The notes below the pieces were generated by a model that worked only from the letters and a program-made list of their open reading frames with translations, made no database searches and was not told the DNA's origin. Positions 45,201 to 53,390 of a stretch of 64,000 nucleotides of DNA are shown here, piece after piece (the stretch's first letter is position 1; each line of letters opens with the position of its first letter). Source of the DNA: an uncultured Croceitalea sp. GTDB lineage: Bacteria; Bacteroidota; Bacteroidia; Flavobacteriales; Flavobacteriaceae. Location of the stretch: assembly GCA_947494805.1 (NCBI GenBank), contig CANLWK010000003.1, positions 372,001-436,000 of the forward strand, in the 5' to 3' direction. A program made the position numbers and the translations under genes.

Positions 45201-45948
45201 AGTCACTGCAAGTGGCGGGGCAAACAATAGCCCTGTATTCAGCAGTGCAACAGTTTCTATCTACACCGATGCGAACGGCGTGCCCGGTCAAGAAATCTAT
45301 AATAGCGGCGAAGTAGTGCCATTATCTGACCCCGCGGATGCCAATCTTAATATTGAATTGCCTGCAGAATTGGAACTGAGCTCAGGCACCTATTGGCTGT
45401 CAGTATATACAAACTTGGCCTTTAACCCCAATGCCACACAATGGTTCTGGTTGAAACAAGCCACCGTCATAGGCAATGAGAGTACCTTTAGGGATAATCT
45501 GAATTTGTTTGGTAGCGGTGCAGTTGATTGGACTCCTCAAAGTATTGCTTTCAATGAAAACCCTGAGGATTTGATTTTTCAAGTTTTCGGCAGTGTTCAA
45601 GACGCAGATGAGCAAATAGAAGAACCAGAGGTTGCGGCAAGTGGTTCCAGCGAAAGTTCCCCTGAAACAGTTGCCAATGAAACTCTGACAACAGTTTCAG
45701 CCAATATGACCATGGCGGTATGGCCCAACCCATCAAGCCAATACTTTGAATTTGCGATTAAAGAAAGTAGCGATGCCAAAGTTTCAGCCCAAATATTCAA
45801 TGTGGCAGGACAGCTTATTCATCAGGTATTGGACCATGATGCCTCAAAGAACTTTGTTTGGGATTCTTCAGCGAACCCAACAGGTCTTTACTTTGTAAAG
45901 GTCTCCGGACAAAATACCAACGCAAGTTTTACACTGATTAAAAAATAA
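42259..45948 (+). CDS. T9SS-exported beta-propeller (VPS10/sortilin-like) protein
   Basis: 1229 aa. Signal peptide (to LLFSQ), a large propeller region (about 110-830) with repeated BNR/Asp-box-like units (STNLGQTWTKV, STNGGRSFDEV, TRNGGETWKDI), a middle segment to about 890, a beta-sandwich that contains IYTDANGVPGQEI, and a C-terminal type IX secretion (type A) sorting domain (about 1155-1229: WPNPSSQYFEFAI, VFNVAGQLI-like, NPTGLYFVKV, FTLIKK). It should be exported to the cell surface and lipid-attached or released. Role unknown; resembles glycosyl hydrolase/sialidase-type propellers without visible catalytic residues. Confidence 0.9.
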   Translation: MKTPLLKNSKFFILTLGLLLTTSLLFSQQLQRKYSGNLQKGHMLYKNSKIYDSKTGPVGVKPNQTGDRAMDRWLYEVGILQNPYTKKIPINIELNSALFSERIAMSKLTPEGLNTLAKDRIGKRRGWENRGPGNVGGRTRALALDLNDENIVFAGGVSGGLYRSTNLGQTWTKVTKRRQSPSITAIAQDPRPGYRHIWYYASGERFGNSASASGAFYQGSGIFKSINSGNSFRQLKNTNDGDVTSFSSFDLINSIAVHPHTGDVYVATFDGMFRSTNGGRSFDEVLPSAFDSATEVIITPSGRIYATVDIFGEANAGFYYSDNGTDFVNITPENIVPSFGRTKMAFDPSDENRVYFFSANLGDGIEAFLWRYQDDAETPEEQWVDLSLNLPVNIGGVAGDLDLQGTYNMVIEVHPTKPDIVFVGGTNLYRSTTGFTTPTGFESWIGGYTIFANSFALYPNHHPDQHNLVFLPSNPDRAISANDGGVQLTEDVTQADNPVAWISLNNNYITTQPYAISMDMGTESTDLLAGFQDNGSWFTDSESLLDPWISDFGGDGTYNAIADGGLTRYVSAQFGNTFRLNFDAEGNFVSFTRVTPAGASGFGFVAPFILDANNDNIMYYPAGNVMWRNDNLDNIPLFSNAPASEGWSRLDGSLVADGSTITALDISKFPLANTLYYGTANGQIFKMENANLDGQQAEDVSTGRGLPPGNVNNIYVDPKNPDRVFAVFSNYNIPSIFMTRNGGETWKDISGNLEENKDGTGNGPSVRWFSMLGNKDGYFAGTSTGLYFTKDLSGKKTDWKRISQVGNNVIPQIKTRKDGFVAAAAHGNGVYSANFRVTPLPEAKLSVANLIDDLTLPISFPDTVKINLNEVFTSTRRRAVINYEITNSNDALANVSRTDSILNVIINPGLVGTASIGIIARSGREKVSEGFRVNVIEPAIYEQNDPVVNSTPSQLFTDFGGLAQSADDFIVPEGSKWTINRVTASGGANNSPVFSSATVSIYTDANGVPGQEIYNSGEVVPLSDPADANLNIELPAELELSSGTYWLSVYTNLAFNPNATQWFWLKQATVIGNESTFRDNLNLFGSGAVDWTPQSIAFNENPEDLIFQVFGSVQDADEQIEEPEVAASGSSESSPETVANETLTTVSANMTMAVWPNPSSQYFEFAIKESSDAKVSAQIFNVAGQLIHQVLDHDASKNFVWDSSANPTGLYFVKVSGQNTNASFTLIKK

Positions 45949-45955
45949 CCTATAG

Positions 45956-45985
45956 AAAAGGCGCGATAAAATCGCGCCTTTTTTA
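45956..45985 (+). terminator. Intrinsic terminator of the T9SS cargo gene
   Basis: Perfect 12-bp stem (45956-45967 with 45971-45982), loop AAA, followed by a T run. Confidence 0.92.
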
Positions 45986-46032
45986 ATCCAATCGGTTACT
46001 TTTTCTCGTAGATAAGATATAGTACAACTTCT

Positions 46033-46449
46033 ATGAAAACCCTTCTATTGTCCTTGTTTTGTCTCATCGCAAGTACTTGTTCAAAAAACAATATGCCACA
46101 AGCCGATATTTCTTCTTCTGAAGGTAACGAGTCTGCTAGCTCAATTAGTCATCAAAACCCCACAGAACTTAAGCTTGAAGTTGAAGTGCTTGAGAGCTTT
46201 ACTTCAAAAAAACAGGTCTGTGATTTGATGAAAAGTAATGTCGCTCTGGTGAGGATCAATCAAGTAATAGAATACGGCTCAGGGGTTATTAATGTCCCCA
46301 AAAAAGGAGCAGAAGAGTTTGTTCCGTTTTTATTTCTAAAAACTACATACACATCGGGTACGACACTTCTGGTAACCTGCAAAGAATCCCTTTGTAAAGA
46401 TGCCTCGTCAACTTATATGACGGCCATGAAACATCAAGTTTTGGAATAA
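46033..46449 (+). CDS. Small lipoprotein of unknown function
   Basis: 138 aa with signal and lipobox IASTC at residues 13-17, a Ser-rich linker, and a mature domain of about 95 residues with Cys-containing ends (KKQVCDLM, LLVTCKESLCKDAS). No family recognised. The fructokinase promoter starts within its last 10 nt, so it is probably a separate transcript. Confidence 0.75.
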   Translation: MKTLLLSLFCLIASTCSKNNMPQADISSSEGNESASSISHQNPTELKLEVEVLESFTSKKQVCDLMKSNVALVRINQVIEYGSGVINVPKKGAEEFVPFLFLKTTYTSGTTLLVTCKESLCKDASSTYMTAMKHQVLE

Positions 46450-46470
46450 GCTTCTTTTCAACTACCTTTA
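46440..46470 (+). promoter_or_regulatory. Promoter of the fructokinase-amylosucrase pair
   Basis: -33 TTTG (46440-46443) and -7 TACCTTTA (46463-46470; one mismatch from TAnnTTTG), 19-nt spacing. Start ATG 46499. Confidence 0.55.
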
Positions 46471-46498
46471 ATTTTTAGCAATAATCTTAATCTAAAAG

Positions 46499-47446
46499 AT
46501 GACACGTGTCTTTTGTATTGGCGAACTATTGATTGATTTCGTCGCTGAAAATCAGGGCAGCGACCTTTCTAAAGCAGTCAACTTTACTAAAAAAGCAGGG
46601 GGAGCACCTGCTAATGTTGCCTGTGCCATTGCCAGATTAGGGGGCAAAAGTTCATTTATTGGCTGTGTGGGCAAAGATCCCTTTGGTCTATTTCTGTTAA
46701 GTGTTCTAAGACAAGAGAACGTAGACATTTCGATGGCGCAAAAGTCAAAAAAAATGTTCACGACCTTGGCATTTGTTTCTTTGGCTGAAGACGGGGAACG
46801 TGATTTTGTGTTCAGCAGGGGAGCTGACAAAGAGCTAAAATATGACCCAAGTATCAAAAAGTCGTTTGAACGAAACATGATTCACTTTGGAGCAGCTACC
46901 GCAATGCTTGGTGGCACTCTTGAAGAGGCTTATAGTCATTACCTTTTTGATGCCTTGACCAAAGAGTCGTTTATCAGCTTTGATCCTAATTTTAGAGATG
47001 ATCTTTGGAAAGAGAATGAGCAGACATTTATAAAAAAGTGTATGCCTTTTGTTGAAAAGTCACATCTCTGTAAGTTTAGTCTTGAAGAAGCGCAATTGTT
47101 GTCAGGCAAAAAAGAGGTCGGGGAAGCCTGTGATTTTTTGCATGAAATGGGTGCCAAAATCATTGCCATTACGTTGGGAAAAGATGGCACATACCTTAGT
47201 ACGGAAAGCTTTAAAAAAACGGTCCCAAGCATTAAGGTGTCGCCTATTGATACTACTGGTGCCGGGGATGCATTTATTGGTTGTCTTCTATACCAGATTT
47301 CAGAGTTATCAAACTTTAATACCGTTTTTGAAGATAACGACCTATTGGTCAAAATGGTGGAGAAGGCCAACAAAGCAGGTGCCATTACAACAACAAAATA
47401 CGGTGCTATTGTTGCCTTGCCGAACTTAACGCAATTAGAAGCTTAA
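46499..47446 (+). CDS. Fructokinase (PfkB family)
   Basis: 315 aa. ATP-dependent phosphorylation of fructose to fructose-6-phosphate. PfkB motifs: GELLIDFVAE, GGAPANVACAIARLGG (substrate-binding), and the C-terminal DTTGAGDAFIG with catalytic base Asp257. FSRGADKEL and FDPNFRDDLW also fit fructokinases. The stop TAA overlaps the ATG of the amylosucrase-like gene by one base, so translation is coupled; together they form a sucrose-use pair. Confidence 0.92.
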   Translation: MTRVFCIGELLIDFVAENQGSDLSKAVNFTKKAGGAPANVACAIARLGGKSSFIGCVGKDPFGLFLLSVLRQENVDISMAQKSKKMFTTLAFVSLAEDGERDFVFSRGADKELKYDPSIKKSFERNMIHFGAATAMLGGTLEEAYSHYLFDALTKESFISFDPNFRDDLWKENEQTFIKKCMPFVEKSHLCKFSLEEAQLLSGKKEVGEACDFLHEMGAKIIAITLGKDGTYLSTESFKKTVPSIKVSPIDTTGAGDAFIGCLLYQISELSNFNTVFEDNDLLVKMVEKANKAGAITTTKYGAIVALPNLTQLEA

Positions 47447-49368
47447 TGAACCAAGCTGCGCTTCATAAATTATTGGCCTCTAAACGCAATATAAAAGAGC
47501 TTGACGAGCTTTTTGAATTACGGTTGGCAACCAATCTTACCCTTATCAAAGACTTGTTCTTTAGTATTTATCCTACAGAAGAAAAAGCATTCGAAAAGCT
47601 GCTAAAAAGAATGTTGGTGCTTTTTAAAAAACGCCCCGATGTTTTAAAACATCAAGACATCGCTCGTCTTCAATCAGGCAATTGGTACGAGTCAGAGCGG
47701 ATGATGGGCATGCAATTGTATGTTGATCATTTCAATAAAGATCTTAAAGGGCTCAAAGAACAATTGGATTACATTGAGGACTTGGGCATCAATTTTCTGC
47801 ACCTAATGCCAATTACTACCCGGCCAAAAGGCGAAAATGATGGTGGTTACGCGGTAAATAGCTATACCGCCATTGACAAAAGGTACGGCACAAAAAAAGA
47901 CCTATATACCCTTACCCAAACCCTGCAAAAAAAGAAAATGTTCTTGATGCTTGATTTTGTGGTCAACCATACATCAGATCAACATGAGTGGGCCTTAAAG
48001 GCCAAAGAAGGGAGTAAAAAGTATCAAGACTATTACTACACCTACGCTGATAAAACAATCCCCAACGCGTTTGAAGAAACGTTGCCCGAGGTCTTTCCTG
48101 AAACTTCGCCGGGTAACTACACCTATATCCCTGAGATGGAAAAATGGGTGATGACCGTTTTCAATTCGTACCAGTGGGATTTGAACTATACCAATTCGGA
48201 AGTTTTTATAGAAATGCTCGGAAACTTAGTCGCGCTCTCTAATATGGGTGTTGATATCGTTCGTTTTGATGCCCTTGCTTTTCTTTGGAAAAAGATGGGT
48301 ACTATATCACAAAACCTAAGTGAAGCGCATGACATCATAGCACTGTTCAGAATGTGCCTACAAGTCATTGCGCCCGGCACAATACTATTGGCCGAAGCTA
48401 TTGTGGCACCTGCCGATATTGTAAAGTATTTTGGCGAGGGACCCAAAAAAGGAAACGAATGTGAGGTCGCATACAATGCCTCTCTGATGGCATTGTTATG
48501 GAATTCAATTGCGACAAAAAAAACCAATCTGCTTTACAAAAGCCTGACCAATGTACCAAGCAAACCAAATGATGTCACATGGATCAATTACATTCGTTGT
48601 CATGATGACATAGGGCTCGGACTTGATGACCGATTTATCAATGAATTGGGATGGAACCCAAAGGGGCACCGTAAGTTTTTATTGGATTATTATTGCCAGC
48701 GAACCGATTGGTCCCCTGCAACCGGAATGCTTTTCATGTACAACCCCAAAACCGGAGATGGCAGAATTACCGGAAGTGCAGCCTCATTGCTCGGTCTCGA
48801 AAAAGGACTGAAAACCAAAAACGAAAGATTAATAGCCCAGTCGGTTTCCAAGATCATTATGCTTCATGGAATCGTACTTTCTTTCGGAGGAATTCCCTTA
48901 ATCTATTCTGGTGATGAAATCGGTACTTTAAACGATTATTCATTTCTTAAAGACCCCTCGAAAAAAGAAGATAACCGTTGGGTCAACCGACCTAAACTTG
49001 ATTGGAAAGCTGTCGCATCCATTAAGGATGGGAAAAAAGCGTCTTCTCAGATTTACAATAACCTAAAACTACTGATTTCCATTCGAAAGAAAAATGCTGT
49101 TTTTGCTGATAAGAACAACCTAGAATTGTACCATACTGGTAATGAACACATTTTGGTATTTGAACGCACATCACAAAAACAGCATGGTCTACTTGTGGTA
49201 TGTAATTTTGATGAAAGTTCGCAAGTTATAGATAGTAGTTGGATTGCTAAACTTGGTTATTTGAAAAATCAAAAATACCATGATTTGATCCAGCAGAAAA
49301 CCATAGCGGTCAATAGTGGTTTTATTGAAGTACAGCCCTATCAGTTGTTGTGGTTGAAAAAAGTTTAG
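47446..49368 (+). CDS. Amylosucrase-like GH13 glucosyltransferase
   Basis: 640 aa, matching the amylosucrase length. Expected reaction: sucrose to an alpha-1,4-glucan plus fructose, with no nucleotide sugar. GH13 barrel with catalytic Asp275 (IVRFDALAFLWKKMGT), Glu317 (LLAEAIV) and Asp387 (RCHDDIG) in the GH13_4 pattern. N-terminal helical domain (about 1-90) and C-terminal beta domain. No signal peptide, so cytoplasmic. A sucrose hydrolase or sucrose phosphorylase activity is the alternative. Overlaps the convergent AlbA gene by 4 nt. Confidence 0.9.
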   Translation: MNQAALHKLLASKRNIKELDELFELRLATNLTLIKDLFFSIYPTEEKAFEKLLKRMLVLFKKRPDVLKHQDIARLQSGNWYESERMMGMQLYVDHFNKDLKGLKEQLDYIEDLGINFLHLMPITTRPKGENDGGYAVNSYTAIDKRYGTKKDLYTLTQTLQKKKMFLMLDFVVNHTSDQHEWALKAKEGSKKYQDYYYTYADKTIPNAFEETLPEVFPETSPGNYTYIPEMEKWVMTVFNSYQWDLNYTNSEVFIEMLGNLVALSNMGVDIVRFDALAFLWKKMGTISQNLSEAHDIIALFRMCLQVIAPGTILLAEAIVAPADIVKYFGEGPKKGNECEVAYNASLMALLWNSIATKKTNLLYKSLTNVPSKPNDVTWINYIRCHDDIGLGLDDRFINELGWNPKGHRKFLLDYYCQRTDWSPATGMLFMYNPKTGDGRITGSAASLLGLEKGLKTKNERLIAQSVSKIIMLHGIVLSFGGIPLIYSGDEIGTLNDYSFLKDPSKKEDNRWVNRPKLDWKAVASIKDGKKASSQIYNNLKLLISIRKKNAVFADKNNLELYHTGNEHILVFERTSQKQHGLLVVCNFDESSQVIDSSWIAKLGYLKNQKYHDLIQQKTIAVNSGFIEVQPYQLLWLKKV

Positions 49369-50501
49369 TTGTACTTCACTTTTCTAAGTACGCGTAAGGC
49401 TTCTTTTAGCGACTGGTATGTTTTTTTATCCGTTTGCTTTAAAATACTCCGGGCTTTTTCCATCTGCTGTTTTGCTTCCTCAAATCCGTTTAAGTAACAA
49501 ATCAAATAAGTGTCTGGTAACTGGCGCAGGTCTTCATTTTCAGCTGGCGTCAGTCGAATACCATTATACAACTTCTGAAGTATTGCATTGTTGGCATTCA
49601 ACACATGATGCAGTGTTTTTTTATCATACTGCGGGGGTTCAAAAACTAACTTACTTTCAATGTTGTAATCTCCATTTTCAGCAAATGTGATGGTCATTTC
49701 TTCAAGGGGGTAATACTTCTGCTGCTTTCCCAAGCCCAATTGTAGGTATTCCAAAGTAGTAAAAGAGTCTTCATCATAACTTATGGTGACCTCATCAAGT
49801 GCGGAATAAAACAGTTTTACTTGTTCGTTGATAAGCTCAATGTCGACCCTTGAATAATAGGTCTGTTCCTTAACCTTTTTTTCTTGACCTGCCCAACACA
49901 CTACAAATTGTTCTTTGAATACCTTATAATTGCTGGTCAGGTTTGCATGACGATTATTGATAAAATCAATGACACCATCTAAGGTCAATTCAATATTGTT
50001 TCGGGCATGCTGCTCAAGGGTCGCTACTTTTTCAGAGTTAATATCTTCCAATTTTATATCAAACGCCTTTGGCAAGCTAATACTTCCTTCTCTAAAGAAA
50101 ACAGCACCACCATAGTACTTCCAAATATTCTTGCGCAATGCACAGATGCTCCCATTAGACGTAATGGTCACCAGCCCCACAACCTTACCATCGGGCAAAT
50201 GCGGAAAGGGAATGTTTTCATATGAAATCTTTGGTGGATTATCTAAATAGGCATTGACCAGGTTTTGAATCTTGCTGTCATCAAAGAAATCGACTCCTAC
50301 AATTTTGTTGTCTTCGTCTTCAACGCCCACCACAATGAATGAGTTGTTCTTTGGGTTGCTATTGGCCAAAGCGCAAACATGTTTTAAGAACTTGGCCTTA
50401 CCCTCTTTTTCACCAATTGAAATAAAACGCTTCTTGTCGTAAAAACTGTTCTCATCATTGTGGGCAAGTAAGTTTTTGACTAAAAGACGTTTGTTGATCA
50501 T
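49365..50501 (-). CDS. Schlafen AlbA_2-domain protein
   Basis: 378 aa. N-terminal AlbA_2 domain (about 18-150): EGKAKFLKHVCALANSNPKNNSFIVVGVED, VVGLVTITSNGSICAL, FREGSISLPK. Such domains occur in DNA/RNA-binding and putative ATPase proteins. The rest (about 150-378) is alpha/beta with no recognised family and no HTH that I can identify. It overlaps the upstream SDR gene by 4 nt (ATGA) on the same strand and is thus coupled to it. Cytoplasmic. Confidence 0.75.
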   Translation of the reverse strand: MINKRLLVKNLLAHNDENSFYDKKRFISIGEKEGKAKFLKHVCALANSNPKNNSFIVVGVEDEDNKIVGVDFFDDSKIQNLVNAYLDNPPKISYENIPFPHLPDGKVVGLVTITSNGSICALRKNIWKYYGGAVFFREGSISLPKAFDIKLEDINSEKVATLEQHARNNIELTLDGVIDFINNRHANLTSNYKVFKEQFVVCWAGQEKKVKEQTYYSRVDIELINEQVKLFYSALDEVTISYDEDSFTTLEYLQLGLGKQQKYYPLEEMTITFAENGDYNIESKLVFEPPQYDKKTLHHVLNANNAILQKLYNGIRLTPAENEDLRQLPDTYLICYLNGFEEAKQQMEKARSILKQTDKKTYQSLKEALRVLRKVKYN

Positions 50502-51253
50502 AGGTCTTTCTTAACTATCGTAGAACTTGCCTGATCTGTCGACATCACCACTAAATCAGCAATATTGATACGATAGGGTCTACTGATCACAAAATGAACT
50601 ATGTCGGCAATATCTTCTGGTTTCAGGGGTCTGTATCCTTGATATACTTTGTTGGCCCTTTCGGTATCGCCTTTGAACCTGACTTCACTAAATTCGGTTT
50701 CAACCAAACCCGGATGAACTGCCCCGACACGTATGCCGTGCTCGTTCAAGTCTATTCTCATGGCTTGGTTAATAGCATCAACCGCATGCTTGCTTGCACA
50801 GTATACGTTTCCTTTAGGATAAACTTCTTTGCCAGCTGTGGACCCTATATTGATAATATGGCCTGATTTGCGTTCAATCATTTGTGGCAGTACTGCTTTT
50901 GACACATATAGCAGTCCTTTGACGTTTATGTCAAGCATGGCATCCCAGTCATCAATATCAGCCACGTCAAAAAGTTCTAATCCATGTGCATTACCAGCAT
51001 TGTTTACCAATACTTCTATAGTTGAAAACGCTTTTGGTAAAGATGCAATGGCATCAAAAACCGCTTTTCTGTCCCTGACATCAAAATTGATCGTGGCAAT
51101 CGCGGTATGTTTTGACAACGTTTCTTTCAAACCATCAAGTCGATCTTGTCTTCGGCCGCAGAGTATGAGCTTGTATTTTTTTTGCGCAAAAAGCTGAGCA
51201 ATTGCTTTACCTATTCCGCTTGTGGCTCCAGTAATTAATACTGTTTTTGACAT
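50498..51253 (-). CDS. Short-chain dehydrogenase/reductase (YdfG-like)
   Basis: 251 aa from ATG 51253 (MSKTVLITGA...), chosen because it places the Rossmann motif at the N-terminus; a longer frame adds 15 residues. TGATSGIGKA (cofactor), NNAG, IINIGS (catalytic Ser), YCASK (Tyr/Lys). Resembles the NADP-dependent serine/3-hydroxy acid dehydrogenase YdfG. Substrate unknown. Confidence 0.9.
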   Translation of the reverse strand: MSKTVLITGATSGIGKAIAQLFAQKKYKLILCGRRQDRLDGLKETLSKHTAIATINFDVRDRKAVFDAIASLPKAFSTIEVLVNNAGNAHGLELFDVADIDDWDAMLDINVKGLLYVSKAVLPQMIERKSGHIINIGSTAGKEVYPKGNVYCASKHAVDAINQAMRIDLNEHGIRVGAVHPGLVETEFSEVRFKGDTERANKVYQGYRPLKPEDIADIVHFVISRPYRINIADLVVMSTDQASSTIVKKDL

Positions 51254-51266
51254 TATGGTTTGATTT

Positions 51267-52139
51267 TTAAGGTACGGGTTCGCCTTTGGCCGCCTCAAGC
51301 ATCATAAACCAATCTTGCAGTTCCAATGTTATATTAGCTGCCTCTATGGACGCTTTAAGACGTTCTTTGTTAGAAGTGCCCACAACAGGATGAACTTGTG
51401 CAGGATGCTTCAGGATAAAAGCCAATAACAACTGACTCTCATCTGCATTATACTTCGCTTTAAGCTTTTCAAAAACCTTTTTTATCCTTCTATTTTGTTT
51501 GTTGTCTTCTCTAAAGAAATTACCTAGAGGGCTCCAAGACATGGCCATTCTTTCTTTGGCGATACAATCGTCAAAAGTACCATCATACATAGGGTCATCA
51601 TGTGTCAGCGAAAATTCGACCTGATTGGCCTGTACAATATGTTTTGACTCGACCATGGTTATTTGAGATGGTGTGAAGTTTGAGACACCGAACTGCTTGA
51701 TCTTACCTTCGGCCAACAATTTTTCTGCCGCCTTGGCAATAGGGCCAGGTGCCATTAACGGGCTTGGGCGGTGCAATAGCAATAGGTCTAAATAATCTGT
51801 CTGCAGCTTCTGTAGCGACTGTTCAGCGGACCAAACAATGTAGTCCGTATCATATTGATAATGCGCTACTTTGTTCGGTCGGCCACTGGTCATTTGAATT
51901 CCGCATTTTGAAATCAATTGCACAGAAGACCGATCAATACCACTGCCAGCAAATGCTTTACCAAATTCAGTTTCATTTTCATAGGCACCATAAATATCGG
52001 CATGATCAAAACTTGTGATACCAACTTCAATGCAATGGTGCATCAATTCAACCATTTCTGAAGTAGTGAGTTGCTTACCCCAACTGCCCCATGTCATGGT
52101 ACCAGCGATAATTTTTGAGTATATATTTGTGTTTTGCAT
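51267..52139 (-). CDS. Aldo/keto reductase
   Basis: 290 aa. Complete catalytic tetrad: Asp and Tyr in DHADIYGAYENE, Lys in LISKCGI, His in LLLHRPSP. Phosphate-binding VVGTSNKERL typical of NADPH-dependent AKRs (YdhF-like). The SDR gene follows on the same strand after 13 nt, so a co-transcribed set AKR-SDR-AlbA is likely. Substrate unknown. Confidence 0.92.
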   Translation of the reverse strand: MQNTNIYSKIIAGTMTWGSWGKQLTTSEMVELMHHCIEVGITSFDHADIYGAYENETEFGKAFAGSGIDRSSVQLISKCGIQMTSGRPNKVAHYQYDTDYIVWSAEQSLQKLQTDYLDLLLLHRPSPLMAPGPIAKAAEKLLAEGKIKQFGVSNFTPSQITMVESKHIVQANQVEFSLTHDDPMYDGTFDDCIAKERMAMSWSPLGNFFREDNKQNRRIKKVFEKLKAKYNADESQLLLAFILKHPAQVHPVVGTSNKERLKASIEAANITLELQDWFMMLEAAKGEPVP

Positions 52140-52285
52140 AAGCTGTGAAAATATGAAATTAATACCTTAAAGGCTTCATAAAACTAGGGCTTCCGAGGTT
52201 TTTTTAACCAATAATTAACAGGTCAATTTTAAATTAATTTTCATTTTGCACTTTATTAAAATTTGAAGTTACTATAAAGTTTCCT

Positions 52286-53287
52286 ATGGAAGAAAACACT
52301 ACGATTGACATTGGCGCGGTGAACGAGAAAATTGCACAAGAGAGCGCTTTCATTGACTTGCTTACAATGGAAATGAACAAGACCATTGTTGGGCAAAAAC
52401 ATATGATCGAACGACTGTTGATCGGTCTTTTAGGGCAAGGCCACATTCTTTTAGAAGGTGTGCCAGGTCTAGCAAAAACACTGGCCATCAACACTTTGGC
52501 AAAAGCTGTCAAAGGAAGTTTCAGCCGAATTCAGTTTACGCCAGATCTATTGCCCGCAGATGTTGTGGGTACCATGATCTATAATATTAAGGAAAATGAC
52601 TTTTCGATTAAAAAAGGACCCATTTTTGCCAACTTTGTATTAGCAGATGAGATCAATAGGGCTCCTGCAAAAGTGCAGTCCGCTTTGTTAGAGGCGATGC
52701 AAGAAAAGCAAGTGACCATTGGAGATGAAACGTTTAAGTTGGCACCACCGTTTTTAGTGATGGCGACCCAAAACCCTGTGGAGCAAGAGGGTACATATCC
52801 ACTTCCAGAAGCCCAGGTTGACCGTTTTATGTTAAAGACCGTTATTGATTACCCCAAATTAAATGAGGAGCAACTTATCATCCGTCAGAATTTGAACGGT
52901 GGTTTTGAATCTATCAAACCAGTCGTCACCCTTAAACAAATTTTAAGTGCACAAAAGGCGGTAAGGGATGTATATATGGACGAAAAAATCGAAAAATACA
53001 TCTTAGACATCGTTTTTGCGACGCGCTATCCTGAAAAATATAACCTCGAACATTTAAAACCCCTTATCAGCTTTGGTGCGTCTCCAAGAGGAAGTATCAA
53101 TCTTGCCAATGCTTCAAAGTGCTATGCCTTTATCAAGCGAAGAGGCTATGTAATACCTGAAGACGTTCGTGCTGTAGTACATGACGTGCTTAGGCATAGA
53201 ATCGGTATTACGTATGAGGCAGAAGCTGAGAACATTACTTCTGAAGAAATCATAAACAAGATTGTGAACGAGGTAGAAGTACCTTAA
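52286..53287 (+). CDS. MoxR-family AAA+ ATPase
   Basis: 333 aa. Walker A GVPGLAKT, Walker B FVLADEINRAP, sensor/Arg region and C-terminal lid (VPEDVRAVVHDVL). MoxR ATPases are chaperone-like partners of von Willebrand factor A (vWA) proteins. It heads the Bat operon, as in other Bacteroidota, and probably remodels or activates the vWA components. Confidence 0.94.
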   Translation: MEENTTIDIGAVNEKIAQESAFIDLLTMEMNKTIVGQKHMIERLLIGLLGQGHILLEGVPGLAKTLAINTLAKAVKGSFSRIQFTPDLLPADVVGTMIYNIKENDFSIKKGPIFANFVLADEINRAPAKVQSALLEAMQEKQVTIGDETFKLAPPFLVMATQNPVEQEGTYPLPEAQVDRFMLKTVIDYPKLNEEQLIIRQNLNGGFESIKPVVTLKQILSAQKAVRDVYMDEKIEKYILDIVFATRYPEKYNLEHLKPLISFGASPRGSINLANASKCYAFIKRRGYVIPEDVRAVVHDVLRHRIGITYEAEAENITSEEIINKIVNEVEVP

Positions 53288-53355
53288 ACCACTTTGCGGA
53301 TGATCAGTAGGCCTTGGGCAGTTCACTTTTAAAAAGATGATTGCGGCTTTTTTCT

Positions 53356-53390
53356 GATTACTGTATATTAATTACTGTTCACTGAAATAG
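53356..53390 (+). repeat. Five degenerate heptamer repeats ending at the DUF58 start codon
   Basis: GATTACT-GTATATT-AATTACT-GTTCACT-GAAATAG, immediately before ATG 53391. Similar short ACT-rich tandem repeats are familiar in flavobacterial intergenic regions. They lie in the only sizable gap (103 nt) of the operon. Confidence 0.35.
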
